A stretch of DNA of 24,608 bases from UBA9732 sp045116915 (lineage in GTDB: Bacteria > Spirochaetota > Spirochaetia > Sphaerochaetales > Sphaerochaetaceae). The position numbers and the translations under genes are program-made. Where the stretch lies: contig JBGUMQ010000058.1 of NCBI GenBank assembly GCA_045116915.1, positions 1-24,608 on the forward strand, in the 5' to 3' direction. Within the stretch, counting starts at the first letter, position 1. The number at the start of each line of letters is the position of its first letter. This document shows positions 14,059 through 20,573 of the stretch, piece by piece. The notes beneath the pieces are model-generated. The model did no database searches. It was not told the origin of the DNA and worked only from the letters and a program-made list of their open reading frames with translations.

Positions 14059-15323
14059 CAGACAGTGTCCTCTGCTGCCAGACGGCAGTCGGCTTTCAGA
14101 TGGCAGGCGGTGAAGCTTGTCCCCAGACCCGCGAGCATGATATCGAGCAGCATCGCCATTCCGTTGAGCAGCGGGAGTATCCCGATGATGGCGAACTGGG
14201 CGCCGGAGAGGCTGACCTTCAGCAGTCCCAGCGCGAATGTGGTGGTGAACAGCACCTCATAGCCGGCATGCAGGCAACTGATGAAGCTCGCGATTGTGCA
14301 TGCGAGTGCCAGTGTGATCGTCTGCACAGGTGTCGGCAGCGAACCGGTCAGAGTTACGAAGAGCGAGCATGTGCACATGGCCGATACCAGTGCGCTTCCG
14401 CCCTTTGTCAGGATGCTGTGCAGGGGAAGGGCTGTCGAGACCACGTTCTTCTGTATCCCCAGATTGATCCTGCAGTCCGTGTACAGCGATGTCTGGCTGA
14501 ACAGGTAGTTGACGGAGAAGAATGACGCCACACCCGCGGAGAAGAGGCGGATGATCTGTCTGTAAGGATTCCTCCTGAACCCGGTCATGACCGCATAGAC
14601 CAGGGGAATCACCACGAACAGCATGACGAAGACGGTCATGCAGCAGAGGACGACGAATCTCCAGGAACGGTACACGGAGCCGTCCGTCATGAGCTGGTGG
14701 AACCAGGATCCTGAGATGAAGAAGATGCCGATCCAGAGCAGGCTTGCGATCTTCCTCGCAAGGCGGAACATGACTTCGCTGATCGAGTTGAGTGTGATGT
14801 ACGCCGGTCTGATGATTTCCGATGTGGGCCTCACGGCGTAACCGAAGATGAGAGCCACCAGGATGATGGGAAGAAGACAGTCGGCCGACTTGATGAAGTT
14901 GAGGAACGCGTTGATCGACAGCGGATTGGCTGCACTGAGCCTGGACTGAGTCAGGCTTGCCATCATTGCCTCCATCTGCGCCGCCTGTCCGGCATCCGCC
15001 GGAAGTGTGGTCGTGGCGGGGAAAGCCGCGGGGAAGACCCTGAAGAGGAACGCCGAGACTATCGACAGGACGACGGTCGTGAACAGGGCCCACAGGATCG
15101 TGGAGAGCCACACGTATGTTGTGCGTCCGCGTCTTCTGGACAGGGATGCCGTGCCAGACGCCATTGTGAAGAACGCCAGCGGGAAGACGATGAAAATCCC
15201 GAGTTTGAGTACGACTTCAGTCACGAAAGAGACGAAGGCGGTGTAGCCTGCGCTGGTTTTGAATGTCAGCTCGAACGCCAGCCCGAAGGCGGCGGCAGCG
15301 AGGTAGGTCAACCAAGTCTTCAT
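14058..15323 (-). CDS. Divergent DAACS-family (sodium:dicarboxylate/amino acid) symporter
   Basis: A 421-residue membrane protein whose hydrophobic profile and C-terminal half fit the dicarboxylate/amino acid:cation symporter family (glutamate-transporter fold). The match includes STALPLHSIL followed by a re-entrant region and a final helix ending GLGTSFTA. Key residues differ from characterised members. The sodium/substrate motif NMDGT is replaced by TKGGS in the segment LPLHSILTKGGSAL, the serine-rich HP1 motif is lost, and the Asp/Arg pair of the last helix (D394/R397 in Glt-Ph) is not present in ILPLLNGMAMLLDIM. The substrate is therefore probably not aspartate or glutamate, and cation coupling may differ. 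It is first in a two-gene transcript with the membrane protein at 13315. A strong promoter ends just before its ATG. Confidence 0.75.
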   Translation of the reverse strand: MKTWLTYLAAAAFGLAFELTFKTSAGYTAFVSFVTEVVLKLGIFIVFPLAFFTMASGTASLSRRRGRTTYVWLSTILWALFTTVVLSIVSAFLFRVFPAAFPATTTLPADAGQAAQMEAMMASLTQSRLSAANPLSINAFLNFIKSADCLLPIILVALIFGYAVRPTSEIIRPAYITLNSISEVMFRLARKIASLLWIGIFFISGSWFHQLMTDGSVYRSWRFVVLCCMTVFVMLFVVIPLVYAVMTGFRRNPYRQIIRLFSAGVASFFSVNYLFSQTSLYTDCRINLGIQKNVVSTALPLHSILTKGGSALVSAMCTCSLFVTLTGSLPTPVQTITLALACTIASFISCLHAGYEVLFTTTFALGLLKVSLSGAQFAIIGILPLLNGMAMLLDIMLAGLGTSFTACHLKADCRLAAEDTV

Positions 15324-15331
15324 GACTGAAG

Positions 15332-15360
15332 ATTATATTTCCAAGTGTGTGCTATTGCAA
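15332..15360 (-). promoter_or_regulatory. Promoter of the DAACS symporter gene, nearly leaderless
   Basis: On the minus strand, TTGCAA (15360-15355) overlaps the last codons of the upstream GH13 gene. It is followed after exactly 17 bases by a perfect TATAAT (15337-15332). Eight bases separate the -10 box from the ATG at 15323, so the mRNA leader would be about two bases long. Confidence 0.75.
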
Positions 15361-18300
15361 GAGATTGTCCAGCCTGTACTGGGCGTCGCCGCACCTGCGC
15401 ATCCAGGCGTCGATCTCCTCCCTGATGGTCGCGACCCTGTCTTCAGTCAGGTCGTCGCCTCCGGAGACGGCATCGGCCAGATACGCCAGGAACATGCACT
15501 CCTGGAACGACTCTCCCCTGAACCATCTGACACCCTGGTACTCGTTCCTTCCGATTAGGTCCAGGAACGGCTTCTGATCCAGCAGTCCCCTGATGTCCGA
15601 ATCTCCCCTGGCGATGATGATCGCGCTCCTGAGGACGATCTCGTCGCGGGATTCGAAGAAACGCGTGAGCTGCAGGTGCTGGACGGTCCTGATGGCCTCC
15701 TCCATGGTGGGGTGGGCCGAAAGGAACGGCAGCGCCAGGAAGGCGGCGGCGAAAACGGTGACGACGTCGTTGTCCATGATGGCGTTCCCGTTGGCGAACA
15801 GCGGCTGCCTGCAGACCGTCTCGAGCCTGTTGAGCATCTCCAGGATCGTCTGCGGCTTCATGATGTGCATGTTCAGGCCGATCTTGGCGAAGAGGGATTC
15901 GAACTCCTCCATATAGGTGTAGCAGGAACCCAGCGCCTGCATGACGTTGCGCTTGTTCACGCTTGTCCCCTTGCCCTGGAGGATGGTCCTGAGGTCCTTG
16001 AAGAACTTCTGTCCCTTTATGGGCTCGACGGCTCCGAAGAAGGGCTCCAGGTAGAGGATCCTCATCTCGTGCTCGAGGTCCTGGATGCCGTGTCCGTTGT
16101 ACTTGTTGTAGAGTCTCTCGTATACGCCATCGATGTCCTCGACTTCGTAGATGTTGGTGAAAACCTTGGTCTCATAGCCGTTGAGGGATATCTTCATGCC
16201 TTCATCGAAGAGCTTCTCCGACGGGTAGAGATATGTCTTGCCGTTGCTGAAGTTCCTGTAGACCAGGTAGCGCCTGACCCCGCGTCTGAGCCTGAGGCTC
16301 TGGGCCAGGGACACCACTTCCATGCGCCTGTCGTTGCCGTCCTTGACCAGCTTGGGCGCCGAGAGGTTGATCCATCCCTCGACGTGCTCGTACTGGTTGT
16401 TGTACAGGACCATGGCCATCTGGTTGTCGTCGCCGTTGGTGTATGCGAACACGGATTCCTGGACATTGCCGTAGCCGTCGTAGGTGTCGAACAGCTGGAA
16501 GTATCTGGATTCGGAGAACAGCCATCTCATCTTGAGCAGAGGGAAGATCCTCCTGCGGTGCTCCTCGATGAGACCCTCGTTGGGACTTTCGTTCCAGTAT
16601 GCCCTCTGGTACTCCATGCCGTACTTCTCCCTGAAGCCCTCGATCTGTCCGTGGCCGAACATCGGGAGTCCGGGAAGGGTGGAGAGGAGGGTGCAGACGC
16701 CGAAGTACTTGTCGCCGTCGCCGAACTGGGCTATGGCCGTATCCTCGTCCGGGTTGTTCATGAAGTTGACATAGCGCTTGAGGATGTCGGGATCGTACTC
16801 GAGCGTCGCCTTGATCATGTCCCTGTACTTCTTGTTGTCCTGGTTCTTCAGCATGTGCATGAAGGCGCTGTTGTAGACCCTGTGCATCCCGAGGGTCCTG
16901 ACGAAGTAGCTCTCCATCATCCAGAAGGCCTCGGCCAGGAGCAGCGTGTCCGGAAGCTCCGTCTGGATCCTGTCGACGACCTCCCTCCAGAACTCCTGCG
17001 GGATGCGTCTGTTGAACTCCTCGGTGGACATCCCGAACGGTGTCCTTCCGGCGATGTCCCCGCCTGTGCCCGGCTTGGGGTACCACAGCCGCTGGATGTG
17101 TCTCTTGGCAAGCGTCATCGCGGCGTCGAACCTGATGACGGGGAAATTCCTGGCGACATCCATGATCTGGTTGATGACGGCCTCTCTTGTCTCCGGATTG
17201 AGGAAATCGAGCTGTGCCGTGTCGTTCCAGGGCATCGTTGTTCCGTCGTTTCCGTGGAAGATGTAGGATGTCTCGCCGGTCCTGTTGTCTATGCGCCTGA
17301 AGGTGACGGCGGCATCGGTCCTGTTGTAGTAGTGGTCCTCTATCCTGATGTCCAGGTCCGGGTCATCCGAGAGGTTGGCTCCGTTGTATGTGTATGACGG
17401 GAACGGCGGATAGGGCTGCTGGATGAAGTAGTTGCTGTGGTATTTCATCCAGTCGCTGTCCAGGCCGGTGTGGTTCGGGACCATGTCGCTGGCAAGCCTG
17501 ATACCCCTGTCCCAGCAGCGGGCCTTGAGGTTGAACAGCGCCGGCCATCCTCCGATCCTGGACGATATCTCGTATCCCTTGAGCGAGTAGGCCGACGATT
17601 CGGCATCGGGGTTGCCGCACAGGTTCTTGATCTTCTTGGATGCCGGGCTCCTCTCCCAGAGTCCGATCAGCCAGAGCGCTGTGAAGCCGGCGTCCCTCAG
17701 GTAGTCCAGCTCCTGGTCGGGTATCTGGTCCAGCGTGTGGATGTCGCGGCTGTATTTCTTGGAGAGCTGGTCAAGCCAGACCAGCGTGCTCTTGGCCATC
17801 ATGATGACGTTGGGCATCCAGTTCCTGTCCGGGGTGAACGACTCGGTGTCCTCGTCCCCGAGGTTGGAGTAGTCCGGAACCTCTACCGGGCCCGGGCCAC
17901 CTTGGAAGCGGGGCCTGTCCTCCTCCTGCATGAAGTCGCGGCTTCTGAGAAGAAGAGTGGAGAACTCCTCGGGCAGCAGGGCCTCCCAGTGCTCCAGGAT
18001 GTATGAAATCTGCTTGGACAGTGAATCCGGATAGAGCCTTGCGGGGAGGGTCAGGAACGAGAAGAGGTCGTCCTCCGCCGACTCGGAGAAACCTGTCCCC
18101 TTGAGGTAGCTCCCCATCATCGCCGTCAGGGCCTGCGTCCCCTTGGGGAACTTGAGCTTGCGCTGGTCCAGCATCTCGCCGGTGGCGGCAAGGAGGGCGG
18201 GGTTGGCCTGGAGCACCTGGTGCACGAAGAAGGCCCTTGCGGTCTCAACTCCGTGGAGCTCCTCCGATGTCTCCCCCAGTCTGGTCGGGAATGCCTTGTC

Positions 18301-18606
18301 GTAGAAGTCCAGGACCTCCTTCGTGTCGCTGTTCTTCTCCGCCAGGACGGATATCCTCGAGAACGGATCCGAGTCGGTTCCTCTCAGGAAGGCCGATATG
18401 ACCGTCTGGTAGACCAGATGGAGCACCGCCGAGGTGTATGTCCTGCCTGCGGTTATGGGGTGCTCATGGCTGTTGTTGTAGACAACCGCGACTTCCTGGG
18501 CCTGGCGGTACATCATGTCGGCCCTGTCCGATGTCTCGAACATCGGCTTCTCGTAAGTCATGGTCTCCCTGCAGTTCTCAGATATTCTCAAATCCCTGTT
18601 CTTCAT
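15352..18606 (-). CDS. Large GH13-type alpha-amylase family protein
   Basis: A 1084-residue cytoplasmic protein (no signal peptide) with a GH13 barrel in its middle third. Conserved region I is DMVPNHTG (D374, N378, H379). Region II is VIRFDAAMTLAKRH with candidate nucleophile D494. Region III is LLLAEAFWMMES with candidate acid E559. Region IV is MNNPDEDT with D620 as the transition-state stabiliser. The usual histidine before that aspartate (NHD) is proline here, which is unusual. The first 270 and last 300 residues are outside the barrel and unrecognised; the tail is mostly helical. GH13 enzymes hydrolyse or transfer alpha-glucans. The start at 18606 has GGGAG upstream; an in-frame ATG at 18561 with its own CAGGGAG is an alternative. 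It lies 25 bases after pth in the same transcript. Confidence 0.8.
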   Translation of the reverse strand: MKNRDLRISENCRETMTYEKPMFETSDRADMMYRQAQEVAVVYNNSHEHPITAGRTYTSAVLHLVYQTVISAFLRGTDSDPFSRISVLAEKNSDTKEVLDFYDKAFPTRLGETSEELHGVETARAFFVHQVLQANPALLAATGEMLDQRKLKFPKGTQALTAMMGSYLKGTGFSESAEDDLFSFLTLPARLYPDSLSKQISYILEHWEALLPEEFSTLLLRSRDFMQEEDRPRFQGGPGPVEVPDYSNLGDEDTESFTPDRNWMPNVIMMAKSTLVWLDQLSKKYSRDIHTLDQIPDQELDYLRDAGFTALWLIGLWERSPASKKIKNLCGNPDAESSAYSLKGYEISSRIGGWPALFNLKARCWDRGIRLASDMVPNHTGLDSDWMKYHSNYFIQQPYPPFPSYTYNGANLSDDPDLDIRIEDHYYNRTDAAVTFRRIDNRTGETSYIFHGNDGTTMPWNDTAQLDFLNPETREAVINQIMDVARNFPVIRFDAAMTLAKRHIQRLWYPKPGTGGDIAGRTPFGMSTEEFNRRIPQEFWREVVDRIQTELPDTLLLAEAFWMMESYFVRTLGMHRVYNSAFMHMLKNQDNKKYRDMIKATLEYDPDILKRYVNFMNNPDEDTAIAQFGDGDKYFGVCTLLSTLPGLPMFGHGQIEGFREKYGMEYQRAYWNESPNEGLIEEHRRRIFPLLKMRWLFSESRYFQLFDTYDGYGNVQESVFAYTNGDDNQMAMVLYNNQYEHVEGWINLSAPKLVKDGNDRRMEVVSLAQSLRLRRGVRRYLVYRNFSNGKTYLYPSEKLFDEGMKISLNGYETKVFTNIYEVEDIDGVYERLYNKYNGHGIQDLEHEMRILYLEPFFGAVEPIKGQKFFKDLRTILQGKGTSVNKRNVMQALGSCYTYMEEFESLFAKIGLNMHIMKPQTILEMLNRLETVCRQPLFANGNAIMDNDVVTVFAAAFLALPFLSAHPTMEEAIRTVQHLQLTRFFESRDEIVLRSAIIIARGDSDIRGLLDQKPFLDLIGRNEYQGVRWFRGESFQECMFLAYLADAVSGGDDLTEDRVATIREEIDAWMRRCGDAQYRLDNLLQ

Positions 18607-18631
18607 ATCTTCTCCCGTCTCTCTCAGTTAT

Positions 18632-19153
18632 TCAATCGGAAATATATTGTACAGCAGTTTCCACGGCGTTATCCAGTATGCTTTCGAGCTGTTTCTCCTC
18701 GATTTCGGAGAAACGGCCCAGCACGTAGTCCGCCACCTGCATCACGGCAGGCGGCCGTCCGACGCCTATGCGCAGCCTGCCGAACCTGTCGGTCCCCAGG
18801 TGCTGTCTGACGGACCTGAGCCCGTTGTGGCCTCCCAGGCCGCCTCCCAGACGGTACATGACCTGCCCGAACCCGAGTTCGATGTCATCGTGCACGACCA
18901 GTATGTCCTCGGGTTTTATCCCGAAGAAGGCCGATGCCTCCCTTACCGGAAGGCCGCTTTCGTTCATGTAGGTCATGGGTTTCAGCAGGACGGCATCGCC
19001 CGACTTGAGGAACCGGCCATGGAACTTCTCCTGCCAGCTTCCTCCGAAACGCGGCAGACGCGTCATGCGGTCGCACACGAGCCATGCTGCATTGTGTCTG
19101 GTCTGTCTGTATTGGATTCCGGGGTTGCCCAGAAAGACAATCAGTTTCGGCAT
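18632..19153 (-). CDS. pth: Peptidyl-tRNA hydrolase
   Basis: A 173-residue enzyme that recycles tRNA by cleaving the ester bond of peptidyl-tRNAs released from stalled ribosomes. It starts MPKLIVFLGNPG, and the catalytic histidine is H20 in RHNAAW, the same number as in E. coli. KPMTYMNESG (about 58-67), HDDIELGFG with the helper Asp, and GGGLGGHNGLRS are all present. Its length is slightly below the usual 185-195 because the C-terminal helix is short. The ATG at 19153 has GGAG close by (spacing two bases), but a -10 box ends six bases before the ATG, so the mRNA may start at the start codon. It leads a transcript with the GH13 gene. Confidence 0.95.
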   Translation of the reverse strand: MPKLIVFLGNPGIQYRQTRHNAAWLVCDRMTRLPRFGGSWQEKFHGRFLKSGDAVLLKPMTYMNESGLPVREASAFFGIKPEDILVVHDDIELGFGQVMYRLGGGLGGHNGLRSVRQHLGTDRFGRLRIGVGRPPAVMQVADYVLGRFSEIEEKQLESILDNAVETAVQYISD

Positions 19154-19159
19154 GTCTCC

Positions 19160-19188
19160 ATAATAAGGCCCGCAGGGGAACTAAGCAA
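19160..19188 (-). promoter_or_regulatory. pth promoter, predicted leaderless
   Basis: On the minus strand, TTGCTT (19188-19183) is followed after 17 bases by TATTAT (19165-19160). These are the same two hexamers as at lgt. The predicted start point, seven bases on, is the A of the pth ATG at 19153. The GGAG just upstream of the ATG would then lie outside the mRNA. Confidence 0.6.
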
Positions 19189-19202
19189 GGAAAGTTGAAA
19201 AG

Positions 19203-19231
19203 TTGACAAGAGATGTCTGCGGTGTGACAAT
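19203..19231 (+). promoter_or_regulatory. Promoter of the DUF4416 gene
   Basis: A perfect -35 TTGACA (19203-19208), a 17-base spacer and a -10 box GACAAT (19226-19231), preceded by an extended -10 TG (19223-19224). The predicted start point is near 19238, exactly at the GGAGG Shine-Dalgarno (19238-19242), giving a leader of about nine bases. It is divergent from the pth promoter. Confidence 0.7.
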
Positions 19232-19246
19232 TCCTGCGGAGGATAT

Positions 19247-19786
19247 ATGGCGCAGGCAAGGGAATTCCAACGTTGTGCACTGGTCATCGGGGTGCTGTCG
19301 ACACTGGAGGAGCAGCATGACAGGCTGGTTTCCGTTCTCACGGACCATTTCGGTCCGGTGGAGGCCTCAAGCCCGGTGATGGAGTTCTCCTACACGGACT
19401 ACTACGATGCCGAGATGGGCGGCCGGCCGGTGCGCTACCTGCTGATGTTCCATGATCTCATAGACCCGTCGTCGCTTGCGGACATCAAGACCCTCACGAA
19501 CGGACTGGAGAAGGAATTCACAGCCGATGGCGGCGGACGCAGGGTGAACCTGGATCCCGGAACACTGTCGCTAGCGAACCTGATACTGGCCACGTGCAAG
19601 GACAGGTCCCACAGGATCCCCCTTCGGGACGGCATCTACGGCGAGACGACCCTGATATACCAGGACCACGATTTCCGGAGCCTGCCCTGGACATATGCCG
19701 ACTACAGCAGCGGTGAGGTGAGGGCCGTCCTGAGGTCTTTCAGGGAAAAATACCGCTCTATTCTGAAAACAACACAAAAAAACTGA
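19247..19786 (+). CDS. DUF4416 family protein
   Basis: A 179-residue soluble protein without signal peptide or membrane segment. The succession LVIGVLST near the start, FSYTDYYDAEMGG (about 48-60), a central LTNGLEKEF, and VNLDPGTLSLANLILATCKD (about 100-119) matches what I know of the DUF4416 family, found in spirochaetes, Deltaproteobacteria and other anaerobes. No catalytic function is established. The aspartate- and tyrosine-rich conserved patches suggest a binding site, but that is inference. The ATG at 19247 has GGAGG with a four-base spacing. It is followed after 43 bases by the lipoprotein gene on the same strand, which may be cotranscribed. Confidence 0.75.
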   Translation: MAQAREFQRCALVIGVLSTLEEQHDRLVSVLTDHFGPVEASSPVMEFSYTDYYDAEMGGRPVRYLLMFHDLIDPSSLADIKTLTNGLEKEFTADGGGRRVNLDPGTLSLANLILATCKDRSHRIPLRDGIYGETTLIYQDHDFRSLPWTYADYSSGEVRAVLRSFREKYRSILKTTQKN

Positions 19787-19829
19787 CTGAAACTCCAATA
19801 TTCGGAACACTTTTCACGTATAGGCGGGT

Positions 19830-20570
19830 ATGAACAGAATCATAAGAATATCCGTTTTCCTTCTGGCCGCCATTGTGCTGGCCGCATGTGCATCGTGTTC
19901 CATCGCCTGTCCCGAAAGGGCGCTGGACATCGTCATCCCGACCCATCCGTGGGAAAGCGTGTCGGGCAGGAGACTCTGGTACACGCTCCGATGGACATAC
20001 GGGGAGGATGTGCGCTCCCTGTATGTCTCTCCGGATGAAAGGGAGATCACAATCTATGTTCCTGCCGGGGAGACCGTGCTTGTCGCCGCCTTCCCCCTGG
20101 GTGAGATGAGTCCGTTCGGAGCAGCCGTGACTCCTCTGGACCCGGGACGGGAGGTCGTCCTCACCCAGAACGACGGGGTGGTTGTCGGCGAGCTTCTGGA
20201 TATCGACCGTGTGGTGACCTCTCGGCTGAACTACACGCTGGTTTCCGAGGTCATGAGGTCCAGGACGGACGATTTCAGGCGCCTGGACAAGGTCGCATTC
20301 CTGCGGGACCTGCAGAACGGTGAGCTTTCCGGAAAATCCATCAGACAGATGCCTCTTTTCAGCGTGGACAGCTTCGCTGTGCCTAACGGGATCTGGACCA
20401 GCGAGTTCATATGCGATCCCGGCCTGTTCGTGACGGACGGGCTCACAGATCCCATGCAACTACCGGAAGGGGTCTTCCGGTATCTGAACACGGAGATGGA
20501 CAGGATTCTTGTGCTTGTGGTGGACAGCGCAGGCGGCACATACAGCTACCTGCGCCAGAACCTCATGTGA
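19830..20570 (+). CDS. Predicted lipoprotein of unknown function
   Basis: A 246-residue exported protein. The N-terminus NRIIRISVFLLAAIVLA is a signal sequence ending in the lipobox LAAC with the lipidated cysteine at residue 20, so it should be a substrate of the Lgt encoded at 7805. Two more cysteines follow closely (C23 and C27). The mature part is rich in beta-strand-type segments (ITIYVPAGETVLVAAFPLG; REVVLTQNDGVVVGEL). It has no repeats or known motif that I can name. A short purine-rich run, AGGCGGG, lies directly before the ATG and is closer than an ideal Shine-Dalgarno. Its stop lies three bases from that of convergent leuS. It may be cotranscribed with the DUF4416 gene. Confidence 0.7.
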   Translation: MNRIIRISVFLLAAIVLAACASCSIACPERALDIVIPTHPWESVSGRRLWYTLRWTYGEDVRSLYVSPDEREITIYVPAGETVLVAAFPLGEMSPFGAAVTPLDPGREVVLTQNDGVVVGELLDIDRVVTSRLNYTLVSEVMRSRTDDFRRLDKVAFLRDLQNGELSGKSIRQMPLFSVDSFAVPNGIWTSEFICDPGLFVTDGLTDPMQLPEGVFRYLNTEMDRILVLVVDSAGGTYSYLRQNLM

Positions 20571-20573
20571 TGT

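Noticed and set aside
15676..17397. 573-codon open frame on the plus strand
   Set aside because: Antisense to the GH13 barrel region, with a composition dominated by Val, Glu, Asp and Leu repeats typical of mirror frames of GC-rich genes.
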